From Ascidiaceihabitans sp039975415 (GTDB lineage: Bacteria > Pseudomonadota > Alphaproteobacteria > Rhodobacterales > Rhodobacteraceae): a stretch of 64,000 nt of DNA. The stretch lies in assembly GCF_039975415.1 (NCBI RefSeq), contig NZ_JBDWHD010000006.1; one strand, given 5' to 3'. Shown here piece by piece: positions 1 to 7,828 of this stretch; position 1 is the stretch's first letter, and the number at the start of each line of letters is the position of its first letter. A program made the position numbers and the translations under genes. Under the pieces are notes generated by a model. The model searched no databases and was not told the DNA's origin. It saw only the letters and a list, made by a program, of their open reading frames with translations.

Positions 1-1
1 C

Positions 2-103
2 ACAGCCACCTACGAGACACCGCGTGCGGGCGGAGGAGAAATCATCATGCAAGATGGCACGAAATGGCGATTTATCTTTGGGCGTGGAGCCTTGGCGGTT
101 TAA
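2..103 (+). CDS. C-terminal end of an unidentified protein (partial)
   Basis: An open frame enters from the left edge and stops at TAA 101-103. Its last 33 residues include the stretch GTKWRFIFGRGALAV. Frame 1 is also open across this segment, so the choice rests on protein-like composition and on the hairpin that follows at once. The product cannot be named from this fragment. It converges on the H-NS-like gene. Confidence 0.45.
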   Translation, partial: TATYETPRAGGGEIIMQDGTKWRFIFGRGALAV

Positions 104-110
104 TGGACCG

Positions 111-141
111 ATTGAGACTGCATCGTGAATGCAGTCTCAAT
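111..141. terminator. perfect 13-bp inverted repeat between convergent genes
   Basis: ATTGAGACTGCAT (111-123) is repeated in exact reverse complement at 129-141, with the 5-base loop CGTGA. It sits between the end of the partial left gene (103) and the stop of the convergent H-NS-like gene (171). This suits a bidirectional terminator, although there is no proper U-tract on either side. Confidence 0.6.
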
Positions 142-170
142 TCAAAAAAGTAACACGACTGGCGGTGATC

Positions 171-512
171 TTATTTGATTTCCATTGCTTCTGGCGTCGT
201 GCCCTTTTCAGTTTCCTCTTTAAACCAATTCGGCTGCCGTCCTTTACCCGTCCATGTCTGTTTTGGATCGGTTGGATTGGCGTAGCGTGGTTTGGATGGT
301 TTTGGGGTCTTGCGCCCGTCTTTCTTTGCAGGGGCCGCTTTCGCGGTGCCGGTCAATTCATCCAAGGTAAAACCGAATTGAGACGCGGCCTTTTCAGCAG
401 CCTTTTGCGCCGCACGGCGGTCTTTATTTTTCAGTGAAGTCAAAGCTTTTTCAACGTCGCTTTTTAGCTTTTCTAACTCTTTACGTGACATTGATTTGAG
501 ATCGATTTTCAT
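171..512 (-). CDS. H-NS/HvrA-family nucleoid-associated DNA-binding protein
   Basis: A 113-residue protein with the H-NS family plan. Residues 1-45 are a charged helical, probably coiled-coil oligomerisation segment (KELEKLKSDVEKALTSLKNK). A basic Ala/Lys/Pro linker follows, and residues 77-97 form the H-NS DNA-binding tail (YANPTDPKQTW, then GKGRQPNW). In the family this tail reads the minor groove of AT-rich DNA, as in the Rhodobacter relatives HvrA and Spb. It probably acts as a global regulator or xenogeneic silencer. It has its own transcription unit, convergent with the left-edge gene. The family is confident; the targets cannot be inferred. Confidence 0.88.
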   Translation of the reverse strand: MKIDLKSMSRKELEKLKSDVEKALTSLKNKDRRAAQKAAEKAASQFGFTLDELTGTAKAAPAKKDGRKTPKPSKPRYANPTDPKQTWTGKGRQPNWFKEETEKGTTPEAMEIK

Positions 513-609
513 CGTTTTGCCCCGTTTGTAATACTGTTGCAGTTCCGCCTTAGATCATTAAGGCGGGTTGCTGCAACCGTTTCCAGAGGAATTCAATTTC
601 AGGTAGGCG

Positions 610-2577
610 TTATTGGGCTGCGACGGCCTTTGGATCAGCCAAAGTGACAATATCCATCATGATGGTATTCAGCTCAAAGTCTTTTGGCGTATAGACACGC
701 GCAACACCCATCGTGCGCAATCGCTGTGCGTCGTCATCGGGAATAATTCCACCGACAATCACCGGAATATCACCCAAACCTGCATCACGCATTTTCACCA
801 TCAAATCTTCGACCAGGGGAATATGGCTGCCTGATAGAATTGAAAGGCCCACAACATGTGCGTCGTCCGATTTGGCCGCAGCGACAATTTCGTCAGGCGT
901 CAAACGAATGCCTTCGTAGGTGATGTCCATTCCGCAATCTCGGGCGCGTACCGCAATCTGTTCCGCGCCATTTGAATGGCCGTCCAAACCGGGTTTGCCC
1001 ACCAAGAATTTTAGGCGGCGTCCCAGTTTGTCGCTGACCAGATCAACGGCTTCACGCAGGTGATCCAAGCCTTCGGTCATGTTGGATTGGCCGGCTGCTA
1101 CGCCTGTCGGGCCACGATATTCACCATGAACGGCGCGCATTTGCGCGGCCCATTCGCCCGTTGTAACGCCCGCTTTTGCCGCAGCGATGGAAGGTTCCAT
1201 AACGTTGCGCCCTTCGCTGGCTGCCGCACGTAGATCGGCAAGTGCAGCGTCGACCGCGGCTTGATCGCGTCCGCCGCGCCATTCATTTAGACGATCGATC
1301 TGTTCTTGTTCGACGGCTGGATCAACCACCATAATGCCGCCGTCTTCGCTCATCAGTGGGGAAGGTTCACCGCTGGTGTATTTGTTGACACCCACCACAA
1401 TCGTTTCACCGGCCTCAATTCGATTGAGGCGCGCAGCATTTGAACCAACCAATTGCGCTTTCATATAGTCAATCGCGTCGATGGCGCCGCCCATCGAATC
1501 CAAATTGGCCAATTCAGACCGTGCACCGTCTTTGAGTTCTTCAACTTTGGCGTCTACGGCAGGGTTACCATCAAATAGATCGTCAAATTCCAAAAGGTCG
1601 GTTTCAAAAGCCATAATTTGCTGCATACGCATGGACCACTGTTGATCCCATGGGCGTGGCAACCCAAGGGCTTCATTCCATGCAGGCAATTGGACGGCGC
1701 GGGCACGTGCCTTTTTGGACAGGGTGACTGCCAGCATTTCGATCAAAATGCGGTATACGTTGTTTTCGGGCTGCTGTTCGGTCAACCCAAGTGAATTCAC
1801 TTGCACGCCGTAGCGAAAACGACGGTATTTGGCATCGGTGACACCGTAGCGTTTTTCGCAAATCTCGTCCCAAAGGTCGACAAAGGCGCGCATTTTGCAC
1901 ATTTCGGTGACAAAGCGAATGCCGGCATTTACGAAAAACGAAATACGGCCTACCAGTGTTGGGAAATCTTCTGCGGGTACGCGCGGGCGCAATTCATCGA
2001 GAACGGCAGTGGCGGTGGCCAACGCAAATGCCAATTCCTGTTCTGGTGTCGCGCCTGCTTCTTGCAGGTGATACGAACACACGTTCATAGGGTTCCATTT
2101 CGGAACATTCGTGTAGCAATATTCAGCCACATCCGCGATCATTTTCAAAGATGGTTTTGGCGGGCAGATGTATGTGCCGCGGCTTAGGTATTCTTTGATC
2201 AAATCGTTTTGAACAGTACCCTGAAGACCCGAAACATCCGCGCCTTGTTCTTCAGCGACCGCAATATACAAAGCCAACAACCATGGAGCCGTTGCATTAA
2301 TCGTCATGGACGTGTTCATCTGTTCCAGCGGAATGTCCTGAAACAATGCCCGCATGTCGCCAAGGTGCGACACGGGAACCCCCACTTTACCAACTTCGCC
2401 TCGTGAAAGAACGTGATCGCTGTCATATCCGGTCTGCGTGGGCAGATCGAAAGCCACCGACAGGCCGGTTTGGCCTTTGGCCAAATTCGAGCGGTACAAC
2501 AGGTTCGAGGCTTTGGCAGTTGAATGGCCTGCGTAGGTTCGGATTAACCAAGGGCGGTCTTTTTTAACATCTGTCAT
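610..2577 (-). CDS. ecm: ethylmalonyl-CoA mutase, coenzyme B12-dependent
   Basis: A 655-residue single-chain acyl-CoA mutase. A large N-terminal substrate domain (RTYAGHSTAKASN, FDLPTQTGYDSD, MNTSMTINATA) is followed by a C-terminal cobalamin domain with the lower axial ligand motif GLDGHSNG (His about 534). In the ethylmalonyl-CoA pathway it isomerises (2R)-ethylmalonyl-CoA to methylsuccinyl-CoA. The nearby ccr gene favours ecm over methylmalonyl-CoA mutase. An upstream in-frame ATG at 2604 exists, but the ATG at 2577 is preferred: it follows a purine-rich GAGG-like segment and begins MTDVKKDRPW. MeaB, the family's GTPase chaperone, lies near 60.2 kb. Confidence 0.92.
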   Translation of the reverse strand: MTDVKKDRPWLIRTYAGHSTAKASNLLYRSNLAKGQTGLSVAFDLPTQTGYDSDHVLSRGEVGKVGVPVSHLGDMRALFQDIPLEQMNTSMTINATAPWLLALYIAVAEEQGADVSGLQGTVQNDLIKEYLSRGTYICPPKPSLKMIADVAEYCYTNVPKWNPMNVCSYHLQEAGATPEQELAFALATATAVLDELRPRVPAEDFPTLVGRISFFVNAGIRFVTEMCKMRAFVDLWDEICEKRYGVTDAKYRRFRYGVQVNSLGLTEQQPENNVYRILIEMLAVTLSKKARARAVQLPAWNEALGLPRPWDQQWSMRMQQIMAFETDLLEFDDLFDGNPAVDAKVEELKDGARSELANLDSMGGAIDAIDYMKAQLVGSNAARLNRIEAGETIVVGVNKYTSGEPSPLMSEDGGIMVVDPAVEQEQIDRLNEWRGGRDQAAVDAALADLRAAASEGRNVMEPSIAAAKAGVTTGEWAAQMRAVHGEYRGPTGVAAGQSNMTEGLDHLREAVDLVSDKLGRRLKFLVGKPGLDGHSNGAEQIAVRARDCGMDITYEGIRLTPDEIVAAAKSDDAHVVGLSILSGSHIPLVEDLMVKMRDAGLGDIPVIVGGIIPDDDAQRLRTMGVARVYTPKDFELNTIMMDIVTLADPKAVAAQ

Positions 2578-2648
2578 AGGGGCCTCATGAATCGGAGAAA
2601 GCAATATTCTTGCGCTTGGATTGAGATATAAGAAACTTTAGGCAAGTG

Positions 2649-3035
2649 TCAATTCGCTGCATTGCGGCGTAGCCACTTTGACGCCACGGCGATAAGCAGC
2701 GCCCATCCCAAAAGGCTTTGGCCTAGGCCGGACAGCGTTCGAGCGCTGGAAAAACCGTATAGCTTAACCACGTCCACGACACCAGGTGGTGCCTGTATTA
2801 CGATCTGTGCCGGCAACCCGTCGATCAACAACCTATAGTACGCATAATAAACTTGTGGTGACAGCCAAACAAACGCCCACAGGGCGACACAGGCGCTGAT
2901 GAAATGCCAAAAGGGCTTCAGGCGCAGGCGAAACACCGCAAAAATCAAAAACGTCGACAAAGCCAGTGACACAACAGCCAGCCCGATTTGTCCGATGGCG
3001 GTCAGGGTGAAAAATGAATCTTGCGTGTACATCAT
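2649..3035 (-). CDS. small multi-pass membrane protein, unknown function
   Basis: A 128-residue protein with about four hydrophobic segments: TAIGQIGLAVVSLALSTFLI, FWHFISACVALWAFVWL, a weaker middle segment, and LGQSLLGWALLIAVASKWL near the C terminus. The tandem ATGs at 3035/3032 follow AGGAAC, a good ribosome site. A longer reading from 3113 would run into the divergent acyltransferase start and is not favoured. It lies between ecm and an acyltransferase gene, which suggests an envelope role, but no family was recognised. Confidence 0.7.
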   Translation of the reverse strand: MMYTQDSFFTLTAIGQIGLAVVSLALSTFLIFAVFRLRLKPFWHFISACVALWAFVWLSPQVYYAYYRLLIDGLPAQIVIQAPPGVVDVVKLYGFSSARTLSGLGQSLLGWALLIAVASKWLRRNAAN

Positions 3036-3106
3036 GTTCCTGCATTTTTGCGAACCGGTGGATGATCGATGCGTATTTATGTTTACCAAAGGCCGTATGC
3101 CTGTAA

Positions 3107-4489
3107 ATGTCATTGGTGATGTTTCAGACCGTGGAAATACCTATCTGGCTATTCGTGCTGATCGTGTTTTTCGCGACGGTGACGTTTGCGTCGCATTTTC
3201 TGTTTCCATCTGTGCGGTGGTTTTTTCGCCGACGTTTGGAAAAGGCCGTCAAACGTCTGAACAAACGGCTGACCCGTCCTATTGAGCCATTCAAGCTGGC
3301 GCGGCGGTATGACATGATCCAGCGCATTATTTATGATCCCCAAGTGACGCAAGCGATTGTGGAATACGCCAAGGAACATGATGTCCCTGAAAATGTAGGC
3401 TTTGAAAAAGCCCGTAAATATGCGCGTGAAATAGTGCCCAGTTTTAGTGCCTTCACCTATTTTGGTCTCGGAATTCGTATCGCGCGTTGGATCAGCAATG
3501 GCCTATACGACGTGCGCACAGCGGATGGGCACGATGAACGGTTGGCTGGTTTGTCCAAGGATGCCACCGTTATTTTTATCATGAACCATCGCAGCAATAT
3601 GGACTATTTGCTTGTGACTTACCTTGCCGCGCAAGCGTCGGCTTTGTCCTATGCAGTCGGCGAATGGGCGCGGGTTTGGCCGCTGACCCGCTTGATCAAA
3701 TCATTGGGCGCCTACTTTATCCGGCGCAAATCGCGAGGCGCACTTTATCGTAAGGTTTTGGCGCGTTACGTGCAGATGGCCACAGAAGGTGGGGTGACGC
3801 AGGCGATTTTCCCCGAAGGTGGGTTAACCCTGAATGGCAGACTGCGCCCGCCCAAGTTGGGTCTTTTGACCTATGTGCTGGATGCCTACGATCCTGAAGG
3901 CCGTGACATTCTGTTTGTCCCTGTAGCGATCAACTATGATCGTGTGCTGGAAGACCGGGTGTTGATTGCAGCGGACCAACGGGGGGACCGGCGGTTTGGT
4001 GGAAAAGTGTCGGTGGTTTTCAAATTTGTTTTGCGCAAGGTTTGGCTGCGGTTAACAGGGCGTTTCTTGCGATTTGGGCAAGCTGCAGTGGCTTTCGGAG
4101 AACCGGTGTCGGTCAAAACCTACGGCAGCAAGCCGAACCCTGAAAAACTGGCACAGGATTTGATGGCCGGAATTTCAAGGATTATGCCTGTGATGGAAAT
4201 TTCGTTGATGTGTCGCGTGTTTTTGATGGCAGATGGCCCTTTGAACCAAAAGGCACTGGAAGTTGCAGTGATAAACGTGATGGCGCAGTGTAATGGCCCC
4301 GCGCCGGTTGTGCACAACGACGAGGTGGAAGATCTTGTGATACGTGCCTGCGCCAATTTGGGTCAACGCAACATCATTGTCCAAGATCAGGGCAGATGGT
4401 CCCTGAATTCTGATGCGAAAGACGTGGCAGCATTTTATTCCAATTCGATCGCGCACTATTTCGACGAAGGGGATGCAGTCGCAGAATAA
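3107..4489 (+). CDS. glycerol-3-phosphate / lysophosphatidate acyltransferase-like protein
   Basis: A 460-residue membrane-anchored acyltransferase. An N-terminal hydrophobic helix (residues about 10-32) precedes PlsB/PlsC-type blocks: NHRSNMDYLL is the H-x4-D catalytic motif, GAYFIRRK block II, FPEGGLT block III and VPVAINYDR block IV. It is expected to transfer an acyl group to a glycerolipid precursor at the inner membrane. Length and block order are nearer to PlsB than to short PlsC enzymes, but it is shorter than enterobacterial PlsB. The start may be 3107 or the ATG at 3119; neither has a strong Shine-Dalgarno. It lies between ecm and ccr on the ccr strand. Confidence 0.85.
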   Translation: MSLVMFQTVEIPIWLFVLIVFFATVTFASHFLFPSVRWFFRRRLEKAVKRLNKRLTRPIEPFKLARRYDMIQRIIYDPQVTQAIVEYAKEHDVPENVGFEKARKYAREIVPSFSAFTYFGLGIRIARWISNGLYDVRTADGHDERLAGLSKDATVIFIMNHRSNMDYLLVTYLAAQASALSYAVGEWARVWPLTRLIKSLGAYFIRRKSRGALYRKVLARYVQMATEGGVTQAIFPEGGLTLNGRLRPPKLGLLTYVLDAYDPEGRDILFVPVAINYDRVLEDRVLIAADQRGDRRFGGKVSVVFKFVLRKVWLRLTGRFLRFGQAAVAFGEPVSVKTYGSKPNPEKLAQDLMAGISRIMPVMEISLMCRVFLMADGPLNQKALEVAVINVMAQCNGPAPVVHNDEVEDLVIRACANLGQRNIIVQDQGRWSLNSDAKDVAAFYSNSIAHYFDEGDAVAE

Positions 4490-4624
4490 TTTTCTGCAAC
4501 TGCAGGGTCATAAAATTACAATAATGACCCTCATAGGGTTGCAATGTTACCCTGCGAGCCATATTCCACATCTGAACGGCAATGCGATTCTGCATTGCGG
4601 CAAACAGGTAAAGTGGAGGTTCCC

Positions 4625-5905
4625 ATGGCTTTGGACAACGGCATCGCGCAATATGAAGCACCCGAGAAAGACTTGTACGAAATGGGGGAAATGCCGCCCA
4701 TGGGTTACGTCCCTCAGAAGATGTATGCGTGGACCATCCGCCGTGAACGCCACGGTGAACCTGACACAGCCATGATGGAAGAAGTCGTCGACGTGCCAAC
4801 GCTCGACAGCCACGAAGTGCTGGTTCTGGTGATGGCAGCAGGCGTGAACTACAACGGTGTTTGGGCGGCTCTTGGTCAACCGATCAGCCCGTTTGATGGC
4901 CACAAACAACCATACCATATTGCGGGATCCGACGCGGCGGGTATCGTTTGGGCTGTTGGTGACAAAGTGAAACGCTGGAAAGTCGGCGATGAAGTGGTCA
5001 TTCACTGCAACCAGGATGACGGCGACGATGAGCATTGCAACGGTGGCGATCCGATGTTTTCGACAAGCCAGCGCATCTGGGGATATGAGACGCCTGATGG
5101 ATCGTTTTCCCAGTTCACAAACGTGCAAGCGCAGCAGCTTATGCCACGCCCTAAGCACCTGACGTGGGAAGAGGCTGCTTGCTATACGCTGACGCTGGCC
5201 ACGGCGTATCGCATGTTGTTTGGTCATGAACCCCACGATTTGAAACCCGGCCAGAACGTTTTGGTCTGGGGGGCATCTGGCGGTTTGGGATCCTATGCGA
5301 TCCAATTGATTAACACAGCGGGTGCCAATGCCATTGGTGTGATTTCCGACGAAAGCAAACGCGACTTTGTTATGGGGCTGGGCGCCAAAGGTGTTCTGAA
5401 CCGCAAGGACTACAACTGCTGGGGCCAACTGCCCACGGTGAACACCCCTGAATACGCCGCTTGGTTCAAAGAGGCTCGCAAGTTTGGCGCGGCAATCTGG
5501 GAGATCACAGGCAAAGGCAACAACGTCGATATGGTCTTTGAACACCCCGGCGAAAGCACGTTCCCGGTGTCCACGCTTGTGTGTAAAAAGGGCGGCATGG
5601 TTGTGATCTGTGCGGGCACCACAGGCTTCAACCTGACGTTTGATGTGCGTTACATGTGGATGCATCAGAAGCGCTTGCAAGGATCGCACTTTGCGCATCT
5701 GAAACAAGCGTCTGCGGCCAACAACCTGATGGTTGAGCGCCGCTTGGACCCATGTATGTCCGAAGTTTTTGCTTGGAATGACCTGCCCGCAGCACACATG
5801 AAAATGCTGCGCAACGAACACAAACCCGGCAATATGTCTGTACTTGTGCAATCGCCGAAAACCGGTTTGCGCACGTTGGAAGACGTGTTGGACGCCAAAA
5901 AGTAA
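4625..5905 (+). CDS. ccr: crotonyl-CoA carboxylase/reductase
   Basis: A 426-residue NADPH-dependent medium-chain dehydrogenase/reductase without catalytic zinc. The fold shows GVNYNGVWAALG, HIAGSDAAGIVWAVG and the nucleotide-binding LVWGASGGLGSYA. It reductively carboxylates crotonyl-CoA to (2S)-ethylmalonyl-CoA, the signature step of the ethylmalonyl-CoA pathway. The ATG at 4625 follows GTGGAGG and starts MALDNGIAQY; an earlier in-frame ATG (4544) has no ribosome site. Together with ecm and meaB it indicates acetyl-CoA assimilation through this pathway, probably without isocitrate lyase. A strong terminator follows. Confidence 0.95.
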   Translation: MALDNGIAQYEAPEKDLYEMGEMPPMGYVPQKMYAWTIRRERHGEPDTAMMEEVVDVPTLDSHEVLVLVMAAGVNYNGVWAALGQPISPFDGHKQPYHIAGSDAAGIVWAVGDKVKRWKVGDEVVIHCNQDDGDDEHCNGGDPMFSTSQRIWGYETPDGSFSQFTNVQAQQLMPRPKHLTWEEAACYTLTLATAYRMLFGHEPHDLKPGQNVLVWGASGGLGSYAIQLINTAGANAIGVISDESKRDFVMGLGAKGVLNRKDYNCWGQLPTVNTPEYAAWFKEARKFGAAIWEITGKGNNVDMVFEHPGESTFPVSTLVCKKGGMVVICAGTTGFNLTFDVRYMWMHQKRLQGSHFAHLKQASAANNLMVERRLDPCMSEVFAWNDLPAAHMKMLRNEHKPGNMSVLVQSPKTGLRTLEDVLDAKK

Positions 5906-5935
5906 CTTCTTCAATCGTTCAGGTTGAAATTGAAG

Positions 5936-5971
5936 CGCCCGCGAATCAGTTAAATCTGACGCGGGCGTTTT
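5936..5971 (+). terminator. rho-independent terminator of ccr
   Basis: CGCCCGCG (5936-5943) pairs with CGCGGGCG (5960-5967). TCAG/CTGA pairing extends inside the loop, and TTTT follows directly. It is 30 bases after the ccr stop. Confidence 0.85.
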
Positions 5972-6084
5972 GCGTTTCATGTCCATTCATTTGCATTCAG
6001 AGACTTACAAAACGTGACCTCCCTATTTCTGGGGAGTGGGAATAGGGGAATTTCTTATCAGAAAGCTCACATGTTATGGTTGTG

Positions 6085-6099
6085 TTAACCAATCGTTAA
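6085..6099 (+). promoter_or_regulatory. CtrA-type box TTAA-N7-TTAA within a direct repeat
   Basis: TTAA (6085-6088) and TTAA (6096-6099) are separated by exactly seven bases (CCAATCG). Both halves lie inside a direct repeat of GTTAACCAA at 6084-6092 and 6095-6103. This matches the alphaproteobacterial CtrA consensus TTAA-N7-TTAA. It sits 22 bases before the short ORF that leads into luxR, so the quorum-sensing genes are the likely target. Binding is inferred. Confidence 0.6.
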
Positions 6100-6120
6100 C
6101 CAACTAAGGGTGTAGCTGTT

Positions 6121-6327
6121 ATGAGAAGTGACTGGATTTTAGACGTTCTGACGGACTTGAAAACCTTTGCACGTGCAAATGAGCTTATGGCACTTGCCGA
6201 ACAGCTTGACGACACAGCAATCGTTGCCATGGCCGAGATCGCTGCCAAAAATGAAAGGCTACACGGCCGCCGCCATGAAAACGATTACGCAGTTGGAAAC
6301 CATATTGGAGGAACTGGAGCAAGCTGA
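6121..6327 (+). CDS. short protein encoded just ahead of and overlapping luxR
   Basis: A 68-residue ORF beginning MRSDWILDVLTDLKTFA, preceded by AAGGGTG, so it has a better ribosome site than luxR itself. The first 45 residues look like two amphipathic helices; the remainder runs out of frame over the first codons of luxR (overlap about 53 bases). From memory, similar short proteins precede luxR in other roseobacters, but I cannot verify this. It may be a functional small protein, or a leader peptide that couples translation into luxR. No recognised domain. Confidence 0.6.
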   Translation: MRSDWILDVLTDLKTFARANELMALAEQLDDTAIVAMAEIAAKNERLHGRRHENDYAVGNHIGGTGAS

Positions 6328-6997
6328 AGGCGTTGAGGCGCTTCAAACGGCAATAGAACATCTAAGAGACCAGATGGCTGTGGATCACATGGTCTATCAT
6401 TGGGTGGACAGTTCAGGTGACCACTATGGCTGTGGCACTTATGCTGACGCCTGGCGCGAACGCTATCTGGAAATGAACTACATCCGTATCGATCCGGTCA
6501 TTGTCGGATGTTTTCAAATTTTTCACGCGGTTGACTGGAAGCGGCTGGATTGGTCATCCAAAGCGTCGCGCAGTTTCCGCGAAGATTCGATGAAACACGG
6601 CATCGGTAATCAGGGGTTCAGTATTCCGATCCGTGGCCCTGCTGGGCAATTCGCGCTGTTCACGATCAGCCACACCTGCGACGACGCCTCATGGGAAGCA
6701 TTCACAAGCGAAAATCGCCGGGACCTGATCCTGATCGCGCATTTCTTTAATCAACAGGCTCTGGAGCTGGAAAAGGGGCGCAAACCGTTTATTCAGTCGG
6801 CGTCATTGTCACCGCGTGAAGTCGATGCCATGACGCTGCTGGCTTTGGGGCACAGCCGCGCTCAGGTCGCGGATGAATTGTCGATTTCGGAGCATACGGT
6901 GCGCGTTTACATCGAAAGCGCGCGCTTCAAACTTGGGGCGATGAACACGACACATGCTGTTGCACGCGCTTTGAGCAGGGGATTGATCGTGGTGTGA
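6275..6997 (+). CDS. luxR: LuxR-family acyl-homoserine-lactone-responsive regulator
   Basis: A 240-residue regulator, the standard LuxR length. The N-terminal ligand domain carries the conserved autoinducer-pocket residues in the segment WRERYLEMNYIRIDPV (W60, Y64, D73) and W88. The C-terminal GerE/LuxR helix-turn-helix spans about residues 175-225 (SLSPREVDAMTLLALGHS, then SISEHTVRVYIESARFKL). It would bind an acyl-homoserine lactone and regulate target promoters. The start at 6275 (MKTITQLETI) fits family length; 6251 is an alternative. Neither has a clear ribosome site, which fits coupling to the preceding short ORF. luxI follows in the same direction. Confidence 0.93.
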   Translation: MKTITQLETILEELEQAEGVEALQTAIEHLRDQMAVDHMVYHWVDSSGDHYGCGTYADAWRERYLEMNYIRIDPVIVGCFQIFHAVDWKRLDWSSKASRSFREDSMKHGIGNQGFSIPIRGPAGQFALFTISHTCDDASWEAFTSENRRDLILIAHFFNQQALELEKGRKPFIQSASLSPREVDAMTLLALGHSRAQVADELSISEHTVRVYIESARFKLGAMNTTHAVARALSRGLIVV

Positions 6998-7104
6998 CCC
7001 GACACCCCTAAGAATCGCCCGGCCCCCCCCGTTGCGTAATCAATTGATCTATCGTGCGGGTTGAATATTACACATTAACACACGCATAGGTAATACTTGC
7101 TTCA

Positions 7105-7115
7105 GGTCAGTGACC
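7105..7115 (+). promoter_or_regulatory. perfect palindrome upstream of luxI (possible regulator site)
   Basis: GGTCA-G-TGACC at 7105-7115 lies 22 bases before the luxI start. A second palindrome, ATCAATTGAT, is at 7039-7048. Either could be a regulator half-site pair. Neither matches a canonical 20-bp lux box well enough for a firm call. Confidence 0.3.
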
Positions 7116-7137
7116 GAATTGGACAAGGAGAGCCCCA

Positions 7138-7776
7138 ATGCTGCGATATGTTTATGCCAACGATCTTTACCAATATCCCCAACTTGCGGCGTCTATGTTT
7201 CGCGACCGTGCAGACCAATTCAAGACCCGTTTGGGCTGGGAGGTTTCTGTGGACGAGCACGGGTTCGAAAAGGATCAATACGACGAGCTGAACCCGCTTT
7301 ATGTGATCTGGGAAAACGCGGATGGATCCCATGGGGGCTCGATGCGGTTTTTACCAACAACAGGGCGGACAATGGTTAACGAACATTTCAGCCACGTCAT
7401 GGGCGGCGGCGAAGTTCGCAGCCCACTGATCTGGGAATGCACACGGTTTTGTTTGTCTCGCACTGCAAGCAGCCGTATGGCCGCCCTTTTGGTGGTCGCG
7501 TGTGGTGAAGTCATGCATCATTTCAACGTCGAACACTTTGTTGGTGTTTTTGACGCCCGTATGGTTCGCATTTATCGCATGCTTGGTGCATCCCCCGACG
7601 TACTTGGGCGCGATGGTGAAGGCTGTGATCAGATCAGTGTGGGTTTGTGGCACTATGATGCGGCGGATCGTAACAAAATCCTGCGCCGCGCCGGCGTGTC
7701 CCTTGCCTTGTCCCAGTTATGGTTCGACCGGTCGTTTGGCGTGGATGATGCGCAAGATTTAGCACAAAGCGCCTAA
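7138..7776 (+). CDS. luxI: acyl-homoserine-lactone synthase
   Basis: A 212-residue LuxI-family enzyme that makes N-acyl-homoserine lactone from S-adenosylmethionine and an acyl-ACP. The invariant family residues are at their expected places: R24, F28, W34, D46, D49, R70, F84, E100 and R103, in blocks such as RADQFKTRLGW and WECTRF. The ribosome site AAGGAG is well placed before ATG 7138. It is paired with luxR in the usual R-I order with a 140-bp gap, so a positive feedback loop is likely. The acyl chain length cannot be read from the sequence. Confidence 0.96.
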   Translation: MLRYVYANDLYQYPQLAASMFRDRADQFKTRLGWEVSVDEHGFEKDQYDELNPLYVIWENADGSHGGSMRFLPTTGRTMVNEHFSHVMGGGEVRSPLIWECTRFCLSRTASSRMAALLVVACGEVMHHFNVEHFVGVFDARMVRIYRMLGASPDVLGRDGEGCDQISVGLWHYDAADRNKILRRAGVSLALSQLWFDRSFGVDDAQDLAQSA

Positions 7777-7828
7777 TATTTCGCAAAATCCTGTGGTGGT
7801 GTGCGCATGCGCTCTGTAGGGTCGCGCC

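Noticed and set aside
4547..5986. Long minus-strand open frame (479 codons) opposite ccr
   Set aside because: It is the antisense shadow of ccr: His/Arg/Val-rich, without motifs, and caused by codon bias.
7039..7048. ATCAATTGAT as an FnrL or lux box
   Set aside because: FnrL sites are TTGAT-N4-ATCAA and lux boxes are 20-bp repeats; this is only a 10-bp AT-rich palindrome in the luxR-luxI gap.
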